Source of the DNA: Hyphomicrobiales bacterium
Lineage (GTDB): Bacteria > Pseudomonadota > Alphaproteobacteria > Rhizobiales > Beijerinckiaceae
Length of the DNA: 64,000 nt
Direction of reading: 5' to 3'
Assembly: GCA_930633525.1 (NCBI GenBank)
Contig: CAKNFP010000001.1
Coordinates: forward strand, 1,776,001-1,840,000
Positions within the stretch are counted from its first letter, which is position 1. Every line of letters begins with the position of its first letter. The position numbers were made by a program, and so were the translations under genes. Below are positions 10,977 to 19,235 of the stretch, piece by piece. The notes beneath the pieces were generated by a model. The model was given only the letters and a program-made list of their open reading frames with translations. It searched no databases and had not been told where the DNA came from.

Positions 10977-11468
10977 GGTAACCTCTTGATCAAAAAGGCG
11001 TTAAGCCAACTGCTGCCAGAATCGTCAGCGCAGCCTGCAAGAGGCTATACAGTGATTACCATACTGCTGTAAATGTCTTTTATATGCAGAGCTTAAGCGC
11101 TGTCTGAGGGCGCGAGGGGGCGGGAAGCTGCAAAAAGCGAGGCAAATCAGCGGGGTATGACGTCGTTTTGGTGGGCATTAAAAGAGGCGGTTTCCTCTGA
11201 AATAGATGGTGAACAGGAGGTTTATGGCGTGCTCTCCACGCGCGCCGTGTCCGCCGGCACGGTTTAGCGAGAGGTGTTCTTGCTGAACTGGGTCAGCCTA
11301 CCTGTCGTTTCTGATCGGGGATGAATGGCCAAGTTGCCGATCCGATGGCGTGGTCGTTCGCGCGGCGGCGAAATCTGTAGATGAGGGGTAATGTTCTTGA
11401 TCTTGATGTTGCAAAGACTTAGAATGCGAAATGGTGATCACAAGCTGAGCTGATGTCTGGGAAGCCTG
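10977..11468. other. Divergent intergenic region (492 bp)
   Basis: No convincing gene is present. It separates the DUF4214 gene (minus) from the XRE regulator gene (plus) and must hold both promoters. The part next to the DUF4214 start is AT-rich. A short 5-bp stem lies at 11183-11198. I see no clear operator palindrome. Confidence 0.6.
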
Positions 11469-11768
11469 ATGTATGGAAATCCGCAAAGGCGTAGCGCCAA
11501 TGACGTGCAGGAGCTTCGCCGCGCAGCCGGCCGTTGGCTGAAACAGCGACGGGAAGCATGCAATCTGTCGCAGCGTGATCTCTCTACGCTTGTGGGCACG
11601 GATTACTACACCTTCATTTCCCAGCTTGAGACCGGCCGCGGACGTATTCCCCCGGATCGATACCGTGTGTGGGCCGAGGCCCTGCAGATGGAGCCGAAGG
11701 AGTTCGTCCGGCAGATCCTGCAGTTCTATGATCCCGCCACCTACGAAATCCTCTTCGAAGACACCTGA
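11469..11768 (+). CDS. XRE-family helix-turn-helix regulator
   Basis: The 99-aa product is a single lambda-repressor-like HTH domain: LKQRREACNLSQRDLSTLVG (about residues 24-43) then YYTFISQLETGRGRIPPDRY as recognition helix and scaffold, with a short acidic tail. No ligand or peptidase domain is present. It is transcribed away from the large secreted protein gene and the next gene starts about 90 bp later. It is therefore the natural candidate to control the divergent surface-protein operon or its partner gene. Target sites cannot be seen. Confidence 0.87.
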   Translation: MYGNPQRRSANDVQELRRAAGRWLKQRREACNLSQRDLSTLVGTDYYTFISQLETGRGRIPPDRYRVWAEALQMEPKEFVRQILQFYDPATYEILFEDT

Positions 11769-11861
11769 TGGCTGTCCGGGGCATGTGTGCCCTGGTGCAT
11801 TCTTATTGTTTGCCGGGGCCTGTTCGGCCCTCCCGCGGCGCGCAGTTATCTTGGGATCGGT

Positions 11862-13403
11862 ATGGCATCCAACGTCGCCCAGCTTTTCTCATTTCGTCCC
11901 CGTTCGAACGACTGGAGCAACCAGGAGCTCGCGGAGTTCTACCGGGTGGAGGCCTCGCTTGTGCAGGCAGGGCTCCTGATCGACACGGATCGCGGCATCA
12001 CGGATGAGAACGAACCCTGGTTCGTCTTCTGCAATTCCGAGACTGGCGACGTCATTATTCATTTCGCACGCATCGATGGGGCCTATATGGCGGCCAGCGC
12101 CGCTTTCGACGGCGTGCTGCGCGGCCGGGATTTCCGCTCGGTCGTCGAGGCGCTTCTGAGCCGGCATCCCCTCGTCATTCCGCAGGCCCGGGACAACATC
12201 CGGCTGCATCCGAGTTCCTTGCTCGTCGCGCTCGTCGCCACCGCATTCTTCAAGCTGTCGGATGTGGACGCCCAGGCGAGTGAGGCCGACGGGAAGGGCA
12301 CGGATGGTGTTTCTGCGCGGGAGATCTGGATCAAGTCCGAAGGGGACGTGAAACAGGCGAGCATCCAGCTTGACCGTCGCCATGTCGCCGTTGTCCTGGC
12401 CGCGATGACATTCGCGGTGACGCATGATTTCAACGGCGACTGGACACACTGGCTGAGCAAGGCGGCGGATTGGCTCGACCAGGATTCCAGCCCCTCGAAC
12501 GTCGCGGAGGCCCCAAGGCTGGCAAGCGACCTGATCGAGTTCGCGAATTTGGCGGACACAGCGTCGGATGTCTCGCCAGCGCGCGTGGAGCATGTCAGCA
12601 TTCTGCCGCTCGATGGCGGGCATCTTGAGCAACTGGCGGCATTGTTCGGCGATAAGCTGTCCTTGCTTAGCCTGCTGACCAGTCTGATGAACGGAACGCA
12701 GCCGGCCGAGAAGGCTGGCGGCTCAGGGGTTGAAGTGCCGGGCGCCGTCGCGGTGGTTGAGGATCTGAGCACCTATCGCCAGGAAGCGACCCACAGTGGC
12801 TCATCCGGTCCCGCCGAAACGGCTCCGGAGCTGCTGGCGGGGCATGAGCGTGGAGCAACGACCGAGCAGAAGGCCGAAAGCGCTGAAGTGGTGACGGTGG
12901 TGCTCAGCCAGTCTTCGGAGCGGTCGTCATTGCCGGTCGTCGAAGCGGTCCGCTATGTCGAGAACAGCGTACTGGCCTCTGTGGATACCCGGGAGATCCT
13001 GAAAGTCGGTGACGGCTTGCTGGCGTCCTTGACGAGCAGTGATGGCGCGTTGGTTTTCGTAGCTGATGTGGCCCCTGAAACGGGGCTGACCACGCAATCC
13101 GGGCAGACCGGCAACGAACAGGTCAGCGGCCTGGCGGCGAAGATCGAGGCGCTGTTCGGGGACAATCGCCCTCTCCACGCTTTTCACGACAATGCTGACG
13201 ACTACAAGAGTGTCATGGCGACCTTCAAGGAGAGGAACGCCGATTTCGAGTTGGCCCTGTCAGGAAAAGACATCGTGTTGTACGACCTGACGCCGGATGT
13301 GCACACCGGGGACGCCTTGAGCTTTGTCACCTGGACATTCGGGGATGGTTCGACGCTAAGCCTCATAGGGGTTTTGCCGCACGAGTTCGCCATCGCGGCC
13401 TGA
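11862..13403 (+). CDS. Protein of unknown function downstream of XRE regulator
   Basis: This 513-aa product has no recognised domain. The N-terminal 130 residues (FYRVEASLVQAGLLIDTDRG, PWFVFCNSETGDVIIHFARI, YMAASAAFDGVLRGRDFR) form a compact, probably conserved module. A hydrophobic stretch HPSSLLVALVATAFFKL follows at about 118-134 and could be one membrane helix. The remaining residues are Ser/Ala/Glu-rich, then a second folded part ends the protein. The ATG at 11862 is preferred to an upstream in-frame ATG at 11787 because the added residues look non-coding. It shares strand and spacing with the XRE gene and is divergent from the secretion locus. I cannot assign a function; a sensor or anti-regulator partner for the XRE protein is only a guess. 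Confidence 0.75.
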   Translation: MASNVAQLFSFRPRSNDWSNQELAEFYRVEASLVQAGLLIDTDRGITDENEPWFVFCNSETGDVIIHFARIDGAYMAASAAFDGVLRGRDFRSVVEALLSRHPLVIPQARDNIRLHPSSLLVALVATAFFKLSDVDAQASEADGKGTDGVSAREIWIKSEGDVKQASIQLDRRHVAVVLAAMTFAVTHDFNGDWTHWLSKAADWLDQDSSPSNVAEAPRLASDLIEFANLADTASDVSPARVEHVSILPLDGGHLEQLAALFGDKLSLLSLLTSLMNGTQPAEKAGGSGVEVPGAVAVVEDLSTYRQEATHSGSSGPAETAPELLAGHERGATTEQKAESAEVVTVVLSQSSERSSLPVVEAVRYVENSVLASVDTREILKVGDGLLASLTSSDGALVFVADVAPETGLTTQSGQTGNEQVSGLAAKIEALFGDNRPLHAFHDNADDYKSVMATFKERNADFELALSGKDIVLYDLTPDVHTGDALSFVTWTFGDGSTLSLIGVLPHEFAIAA

Positions 13404-13430
13404 CAAGCGGCATCCATGATCGTGGATCCG

Positions 13431-13463
13431 AACCCGGGCCATTCCTGGCTCGGGTTTTGTTTT
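13431..13463 (+). terminator. Intrinsic terminator after the 513-aa protein gene
   Basis: A 10-bp stem with one G-T pair (arms 13431-13440 and 13447-13456, 6-nt loop) is followed by TTGTTTT on the plus strand. It lies about 28 nt after the stop codon at 13403. Confidence 0.8.
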
Positions 13464-13633
13464 GACTGATGGGTCCTGTTCATCGCGGCAGCGTTCATCC
13501 GATCAAGCGGAAACAGATCGGATGGGGGCTGAGCGCGGCTGCTTCTGGTGAAGCGCGCATCACCTCGGGCCAAGAAAAGGTGACGAATCATGAAGTGGAG
13601 CGAAGGCTCGCTTCGCTCAGATCGGCCGGCGCG

Positions 13634-14155
13634 TCAGATATCGATGCTGTCGTCCAGGCGGCGATCCGGCGTCCTCTGCACGGGCGGCGCGGTTTTCTCC
13701 ACAAGGATGGAGACGGTGTAGCGCTCGACGGTCTTTCCCAAAACGACTTCGTATTCGATCTGATCCTGGCCGCTGAAACCGTCACGCGACTGGTAGAAAA
13801 TGGCCTGCGCGGGCGCGGGGATGGCGGCGCAGGGGCCGCTGGCGCGCTTTGAAGATCCGCGGCGGACAACGAGAGTGCCGTACCCTGGCATCTTCTTGAC
13901 GCGAATTTCAGCCAGCGGGCCGCGGCTGCAATCGGGTTTCAGGCTCTGGTAGACAGCGACGCGGTTGGGCTTGCCGGTCTGCACCCGCAGCGTACGGTAG
14001 AGAACGGCTTCGGCGAGCGCCGTCGAGAGGGGTGTCGAGCACACGAGCGCGCCAGCCGTGGCGAAAGTGCAAAGCGCCCTCAAGCCTCGAGCGGCAGGGG
14101 ACCGTACGACATGACGGCTGTCCAGTTCATTCAAGCGGCGAGCAACCCTATGCAT
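13634..14155 (-). CDS. Secreted protein of unknown function with cadherin-like motif
   Basis: The 173-aa product has a basic N-terminus and a hydrophobic segment (LRALCTFATAGALVCSTPL, about residues 26-44) ending near ALA, so an uncleaved or long signal peptide is likely. The mature part contains RDGFSGQDQIEYEVVLG, which resembles the GFSGTDSFTYTV motif of bacterial cadherin/Ig-like strands, and ends in a Pro/Arg/Asp-rich tail. It is a single gene, convergent with the 513-aa protein gene. No function can be assigned. The Cys pair in the mature part could form a disulfide. Confidence 0.7.
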   Translation of the reverse strand: MHRVARRLNELDSRHVVRSPAARGLRALCTFATAGALVCSTPLSTALAEAVLYRTLRVQTGKPNRVAVYQSLKPDCSRGPLAEIRVKKMPGYGTLVVRRGSSKRASGPCAAIPAPAQAIFYQSRDGFSGQDQIEYEVVLGKTVERYTVSILVEKTAPPVQRTPDRRLDDSIDI

Positions 14156-14494
14156 TTCTTCTCACTCTTCGTCGCTTCCTGCTGATCGATCGATGTGAAG
14201 CTGCAAGCTGGCCAAGTTTATAAGATCTTGCGGCGATGCGAAACAGAGGAACCTTCCGTGGCGGAGAGCTTGTGTCGAAGTTAGTCCTGTCGTGCGAAAA
14301 GTGTTAAATGCCAAATAGATATTGCGTGATCTTGATTCATTGTGAGAGTCAGGATTTACATTTTTGCTCGTGAATCCGGTGCGGGCCGGTATGCGCGGCG
14401 TGAGAAAGCGCCTGGCGTCAGGATTGCTCGCCGCCTCTTCGCGGATCTTTTGCTTTTCACGAATCACGCGCTCAGCCGGGATGCCCGAGAGCCG
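14156..14494. other. Intergenic stretch of 339 bp without a gene
   Basis: It lies between the 3' end of the amidase gene and the start of the secreted protein gene, both on the minus strand. The part near 14290-14360 is AT-rich and is the likely promoter area of the downstream gene. No open frame in it has a plausible start and composition. Confidence 0.6.
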
Positions 14495-15913
14495 CTAGCG
14501 TGGGTCTATGGGGGCCGTCGGCAAGCCGAGTTCTCGTTCGATCCATGCCCCGAAGGCGATCAGTGCAGCCTCGCGGCGCGGGTGCGCCAGAATTTGGATG
14601 CCGATGGGCAGTCCATCCGGGGAGAAGCCGATAGGCAGGGCAATCGCCGGACAGGCTGTCATCGACAGGATGGCGGTGATCGCGATCCAGTCGAGATAGG
14701 TGTGCATCGCCACACCGTCGACTGATGCCGGATAGAGCGTCTCGACCGGGAAAGGCATGGCTTGGGTCGCCGGGCAGATCAGGAATTCGTGGCGATCCAG
14801 CAGGTCGATCGTGCGGCGATAGAAATCCGCGCGATAGCGCTCGGCGGCGGCCAGCGCGGCGCCGGATTGCGCGGCGCCGCGTTCGATATCCTGCATGACA
14901 CCCGCCGGAAAGAGCGCGCGATGCGTGGGAAGGAAGGGCTCCCAAGCCGCGAGGAAGCTCGCGCCACGCAGCGCAAGGAAAGCATCGAGAGCGCCGGTAA
15001 TGTCCGGCGTGGCAACTTCCGTCTTCACGCCGGCACGCGCGAGCGTCGTGACAAAGGCGTCGAAAGCGGCGCGGATGGGTTGTGCAACGGGAAGCTGCCC
15101 AAGATCGACACTGACCGCGACATGGCCGGGTCTTGATGGTGCGCGGGCAGCGTCCAGGAAGGGTGGTTCGGTTAAGGGAGCGGTGAGCACGTCGCCGGGA
15201 TCATAGCCGACCATCGCATCGAAGAGGAGCGCGAGGTCCGCGACGTCACGAGCCATCGGACCTTCGACTGCGAGGGTGTCGAAAGGTGCGGCCAAGCGCT
15301 TGCGCGGCACGCGCCCGGGCGTCGGCCGGAGACCGGTGATGTTGCAGAACGCGGCGGGAATGCGCAGGCTGCCGCCGAGATCATTGCCATGGGCGAGCCA
15401 GGCCTCGCCCGTCGCGAGCGCGACAGCCGCGCCACCGGAGGAGCCGCCGCAGGTCAGCCGGACGTCGTAGGGATTGCGCGTCGCCCCGAAGACAGCGTTG
15501 GTGGTCTGCGCGCCGCCGAGCTCCGACAGATTGGACTTCGCGACAGGGATCGCACCACGGCGCTCGAGAAGAGCGATGGTGCGGTCCGATGTATCGGCGA
15601 TCCGGTCTCGAAAGAGGGGGGTGCCGCTCGTGGTGCGCACGCCAGCGACGTCGTTGTTGTCCTTCACGAGGACAGGCAGTCCGGCAAGCAGCGGGAGGGG
15701 CTCTCCGCGCTTGCGGGTCGCATCGATGGCGGCCGCCTGCTCGCGTCCGCGTTCCAGGCACAGCGTCGGCAAGGCGTTCACGGCGGGCTCGATAGCGGCA
15801 ATGCGCCTAGCCGCGATGTCGACAAGTTCGAGCGCGGTTATCTCGCCGGTCCGCAGCAGGGCAACCACGTGGTTCGCGCTGGCTCCGATCAATTCGTCAG
15901 ACATGGTTTTCAT
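14495..15913 (-). CDS. Amidase signature family hydrolase
   Basis: This 472-aa enzyme should hydrolyse an amide bond. The Ser-cisSer-Lys triad is visible: Lys in LPVLVKDNND (about residue 84), the cis-Ser in TCGGSSGGAAVALA (about 155) and the nucleophile Ser in GNDLGGSLRIPA (about 180). Its ATG overlaps the stop of the upstream LacI-type gene (ATGA, 15910-15913), so translation is probably coupled; an in-frame ATG at 15904 is an alternative start. With the divergent oligopeptide-type ABC genes it suggests uptake and hydrolysis of an amide or short peptide-like compound, controlled by the LacI protein. Substrate cannot be predicted from the sequence. Confidence 0.93.
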   Translation of the reverse strand: MKTMSDELIGASANHVVALLRTGEITALELVDIAARRIAAIEPAVNALPTLCLERGREQAAAIDATRKRGEPLPLLAGLPVLVKDNNDVAGVRTTSGTPLFRDRIADTSDRTIALLERRGAIPVAKSNLSELGGAQTTNAVFGATRNPYDVRLTCGGSSGGAAVALATGEAWLAHGNDLGGSLRIPAAFCNITGLRPTPGRVPRKRLAAPFDTLAVEGPMARDVADLALLFDAMVGYDPGDVLTAPLTEPPFLDAARAPSRPGHVAVSVDLGQLPVAQPIRAAFDAFVTTLARAGVKTEVATPDITGALDAFLALRGASFLAAWEPFLPTHRALFPAGVMQDIERGAAQSGAALAAAERYRADFYRRTIDLLDRHEFLICPATQAMPFPVETLYPASVDGVAMHTYLDWIAITAILSMTACPAIALPIGFSPDGLPIGIQILAHPRREAALIAFGAWIERELGLPTAPIDPR

Positions 15914-17010
15914 CCAGCATGGCTTCGGTCGATTGGGCTTCGGTCGGTGGGGGCTGGGTCAGCAGGACGCGGGCCGGCATGAACGGTTTCGGTCCGCGAA
16001 CGGCGATTTGGCTTGGCGGTCGATTCACGCACGACCAGACTGGGCGCCAGCACGCGAATTTCGCCGGGACCGGTCCGGACGCCCTGGATCCGGTCTATCA
16101 GAAGATTGAGCACCTGCTTGCCCATGGCCGCGACGGGCTGCGCGACTGTGGTCAGCCGGGGCGTGAAGGCCCCGGCCCAGGGAAAATCGTCGATACCGAT
16201 GACTGAGACATCGCGTGGGCAGGCGAGGCCGAGATCGGCAAGCGCCCGCATGACACCGATGGTCATGACGTTGTTGGTTGCAAAGATCGCGGTGGGCGCA
16301 TCCTCGCGTCGCAGCATCTGGATCGCCGCCGTGTAAGCTTCATTCTCGCGATAGCCCGCATCGCATATCAAGGAAGGGTCGAAGGCGATGCCCGCCGCCA
16401 GAAGTGTCTCCCGGTAACCCTGCAGGCGATCGGCGGCAGTGCGCAACACCTCGGGTCCGTTGATGAGGCCTATGCGCCGATGGCCGGCCTCGATGAGATG
16501 CGACGTGGCAAGCGCACCGGCGCGGTGATTGTCAAGGACGACAGCATCGTAGCCGAGTTCGACCATGCCACGGTCGACGAGGGCCACCGGCACGGCCAGA
16601 TCTGCAAGGATCGCGGCCCGGTTGATGGTAATCGCTCCCGTCGGGGCCAGGATAAGGCCATCGATCCGTTGGGCGCGCAGCATCTGCATATGCCGCTCTT
16701 CCCGCGTGAAGGCCTCGCCGGAGTTGCACAGCACCATTGAGAAGCCAGCCTTGGCGGCGGCGTTCTCCACGGCCTCGAACAACTCGCTGAAGAAGGGGTT
16801 TGTGATGTCGGCGACGACCATGCCGATGAGGCCGCTTGTGCGCATGCGCAAGCTGCGGGCTGCGGCGTGGGGAGAATAGCCGAGTTTTTCGACCGCGGCA
16901 TGAACCCGCGCGCTGAGTTCGGCACTCACACGTCCTGGACGGTTTAATGCATTGGACACGGTGGTGACGGACACACCGGCCAGCCGCGCGACATCGCGAA
17001 TGGTCGCCAT
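15910..17010 (-). CDS. LacI-family transcriptional regulator
   Basis: The 366-aa product has the N-terminal LacI HTH (TIRDVARLAGVSVTTVSNAL) with hinge (YSPHAAARSLR) and a periplasmic-binding-protein-like effector domain (GLIGMVVADITNPFFSELFE at about 61-80; DVSVIGIDDFPWA near 275). About 25 C-terminal residues rich in Arg/Pro/Asp go beyond the usual end of the family. It is divergent from the DppB-like gene and overlaps the amidase start by 4 nt. CG-centred palindromes lie in the divergent region (17021-17030 and 17132-17141), as expected for LacI operators. It probably controls both arms in response to the transported compound. Confidence 0.95.
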   Translation of the reverse strand: MATIRDVARLAGVSVTTVSNALNRPGRVSAELSARVHAAVEKLGYSPHAAARSLRMRTSGLIGMVVADITNPFFSELFEAVENAAAKAGFSMVLCNSGEAFTREERHMQMLRAQRIDGLILAPTGAITINRAAILADLAVPVALVDRGMVELGYDAVVLDNHRAGALATSHLIEAGHRRIGLINGPEVLRTAADRLQGYRETLLAAGIAFDPSLICDAGYRENEAYTAAIQMLRREDAPTAIFATNNVMTIGVMRALADLGLACPRDVSVIGIDDFPWAGAFTPRLTTVAQPVAAMGKQVLNLLIDRIQGVRTGPGEIRVLAPSLVVRESTAKPNRRSRTETVHAGPRPADPAPTDRSPIDRSHAG

Positions 17011-17020
17011 CTTGATCCAA

Positions 17021-17030
17021 AAAACGTTTT
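17021..17030. promoter_or_regulatory. Putative LacI-type operator 1
   Basis: The perfect palindrome AAAACGTTTT, with the central CG step typical of LacI-family operators, lies 11 bp upstream of the regulator's own start codon. This position suggests autoregulation. Confidence 0.6.
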
Positions 17031-17061
17031 ACAGGGATCGCCTTCATCTCACGGCTGATGC

Positions 17062-17094
17062 GAAATTTAAACAGAAAAATTGTTTCAAAATTTC
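17062..17094. promoter_or_regulatory. AT-rich inverted repeat in the divergent promoter region
   Basis: GAAATTTAAAC (17062-17072) faces GTTTCAAAATTTC (17082-17094) around an A-rich centre. It lies midway between the LacI gene and the permease gene and probably overlaps promoter elements. Confidence 0.4.
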
Positions 17095-17131
17095 ACTTGC
17101 CCGGAGGTGTGACGCCGTGAGAGCTTTATGC

Positions 17132-17141
17132 GAAACGTTAC
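17132..17141. promoter_or_regulatory. Putative LacI-type operator 2
   Basis: GAAACGTTAC shares the AACGTT core with the site at 17021 and lies about 55 bp before the permease start at 17197. Its position fits repression of the transporter operon. Confidence 0.5.
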
Positions 17142-17196
17142 AAAAGAGGGGGGCGCCGTGTCCGGTCGCGTGGTGATGCTGCGAGGAGCAGGGTAG

Positions 17197-18138
17197 ATGG
17201 GGCGCTATGTCTTGCGGCGGCTGGTCGGCACCCTGCCGGTTTTCCTCTTTGTCGCTCTGTTCACCTTTTGCCTGCTTCGGCTGACACCCGGCGATCCGGC
17301 CGCGTTGCTCGCTGGCGATCAAGCCACGACCGCAGAAGTGGAAGCCGTTCGGCTGAAGCTCGGCCTCGACAGGCCCATTCCGGAGCAGCTCGTCGGTTGG
17401 GCGGCGCAGCTTGCATCGGGCGATCTTGGGCAGTCCGTGTTTTCAAATATGCCGGTCACGCGGCTGATCGGGCAGCGCGCGGAGGCGACGGCCATGCTGG
17501 CGCTCGTCGCCATCGTGTTGTCGCTCGTCTTCGCCCTGCCGATGGGCATCCTCGCGGCCGTCCGAGCCGGAGGCGTCGTCGACCGGCTGACCATGGCCTT
17601 CGCGGTGCTCGGTTTCTCGGCGCCGGTGTTCGTCGTCGGCTTCTTCCTGGTCTATGTCTTCTCGCTCTCGCTCGGCTGGTTTCCGACACAGGGCTATGCG
17701 CCGTTGTCAGCGGGCCTCTGGCCATGCCTGCGCAGCTTGTTTCTGCCAGGCCTCACGCTGGCATTGCTCTATACGTCGCTGATCGCGCGGGTTACCCGCG
17801 CCAGCCTGCTCGACGTCCTGTCGGAAGACTACATCCGCACGGCCAACGCCAAGGGCGTGCGGCCACGCGCCATATTGATCGCCCATGCGTTGCGCAATGC
17901 GGCGGTTCCCATCGTCACCGTGGTGGGCGTTGGCATGGCGGCTTTGCTGGGTGGCGTGGTGGTCACGGAAACGGTCTTCAACATTCCGGGGCTCGGGCGG
18001 CTGACCACCGATGCGATCCTCCGGCGCGACTACCCCGTCGTCCAGGGGCTGATCCTTTTGTTCTCGACGATCTACGTCTTCATCAATCTCCTGGTCGACC
18101 TCAGCTACGGGCTGTTCGACCCGCGCGTGCGTTATTGA
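17197..18138 (+). CDS. ABC transporter permease, DppB/OppB type
   Basis: This 313-aa inner-membrane permease has the classical first helix (VLRRLVGTLPVFLFVALFTFCLLRL), the LTPGDPA segment, about six helices, and the EAA-like loop (DYIRTANAKGVRPRAILIAHALRNAAVP) that docks an ATPase. GAGGAG lies upstream of the ATG. It starts an operon with the OppC-type permease 7 bp later and the binding protein. No ATPase gene follows. The divergent LacI gene and its operator-like sites suggest substrate-induced expression. Confidence 0.95.
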   Translation: MGRYVLRRLVGTLPVFLFVALFTFCLLRLTPGDPAALLAGDQATTAEVEAVRLKLGLDRPIPEQLVGWAAQLASGDLGQSVFSNMPVTRLIGQRAEATAMLALVAIVLSLVFALPMGILAAVRAGGVVDRLTMAFAVLGFSAPVFVVGFFLVYVFSLSLGWFPTQGYAPLSAGLWPCLRSLFLPGLTLALLYTSLIARVTRASLLDVLSEDYIRTANAKGVRPRAILIAHALRNAAVPIVTVVGVGMAALLGGVVVTETVFNIPGLGRLTTDAILRRDYPVVQGLILLFSTIYVFINLLVDLSYGLFDPRVRY

Positions 18139-18145
18139 GGCGGCC

Positions 18146-19105
18146 ATGGCGATGATCGAAGTCAAGGCCGTCGAGCCCCAAGTCGCCGAGCCCAAAGTAG
18201 CTGGGCCCAAGGGCATCGGGACCAAGACCATCGAGCCCAAGCAGGCAGGTTCAGCCCTGTCGGAAGGGCACCGGGCCGGGCTCCGTCACTTCCTCAGACG
18301 GCATCCCGTCATCCTGGCGGGAATCAGCGTCCTCTTGCTTTTCATGATGATCGCCGCTGCCGCTCCCTATCTCCTGCCGGATCCGTCGCGGCTCGATCCG
18401 TCGCAGCGCCTGCGGCCTCCAAGCCTGCAGAACTGGTTCGGAACCGATCATCTCGGCCGCTCGGTGTTGTCACGCACGCTGAACGGCACCAGCATTTCTC
18501 TGGCCGCCGGCACCTTGGTGATGGTGCTGACGACGGTGTTCGGCGTGCTCTTTGGTCTCCTGTCCGGGTTCTTCCGCAAGCTCGACGGCATCCTCATGCG
18601 CTTCATGGATGGCGTCATGGCGATACCGGGTATCCTGTTGGCCATCGCGTTGATGTCGCTGTTCGGGTCGAGCCTGCAGAACGTGGTGGTTGCCATCACG
18701 ATCGTGGAAGTGCCGCGCATGGCGCGTGTGGTCCGGAGCTGCGTGCTTGTGTTGCGCGACCAGCCCTATGTGGAAGCATCGATCACGCTCGGCACGCGCG
18801 TTCCACGCCTGCTGTTCCGCGATATCCTACCGAATATTGCCGCTCCCGTGCTGGTCCAGGCGACCTACGTCTTCGCGGCTGCGATGGTCGTCGAGTCGGT
18901 GCTGTCATTCCTTGGCGCCGGCACCCCGCCGACCATTCCAAGCTGGGGCAACATGCTGGCCGAGGGGCGCCAATATCTGCAGCGCGCGCCCTGGATCGCG
19001 GCCTTTCCAGGGGTGTTCCTGGCGCTGCTCATTCTGACCGTGAACGTCCTCGGCGATGCCCTGCGGGACGCGCTCGATCCGAAGCTCAGCCGGCGCCGAA
19101 ACTAG
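18146..19105 (+). CDS. ABC transporter permease, DppC/OppC type
   Basis: The 319-aa product pairs with the upstream DppB-type permease. The first 45 residues hold a low-complexity tract of repeated EPKVAGPK-like units before the first helix (HPVILAGISVLLLFMMIAAA). The FGTDHLGRSVLSRTL signature and the docking loop (YVEASITLGTRVPRLLFRDILPN) are clear. The N-terminal tract comes from near-identical GCCCAAG codon repeats at about 18175-18245 and is unusual for the family. Substrate specificity is unknown. Confidence 0.95.
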   Translation: MAMIEVKAVEPQVAEPKVAGPKGIGTKTIEPKQAGSALSEGHRAGLRHFLRRHPVILAGISVLLLFMMIAAAAPYLLPDPSRLDPSQRLRPPSLQNWFGTDHLGRSVLSRTLNGTSISLAAGTLVMVLTTVFGVLFGLLSGFFRKLDGILMRFMDGVMAIPGILLAIALMSLFGSSLQNVVVAITIVEVPRMARVVRSCVLVLRDQPYVEASITLGTRVPRLLFRDILPNIAAPVLVQATYVFAAAMVVESVLSFLGAGTPPTIPSWGNMLAEGRQYLQRAPWIAAFPGVFLALLILTVNVLGDALRDALDPKLSRRRN

Positions 19106-19235
19106 AGCGGTTCCAGGACAGTGCGTAGCGCTTCGCCATTCAGAATTGACGAAGACAATCAAAGAAACAGAACATCTTTGCGACTGGGAGCAAGGCGGAG
19201 ATGTCTAGAGGTCAAGCTCAAGGAAGGGGAGAAAA

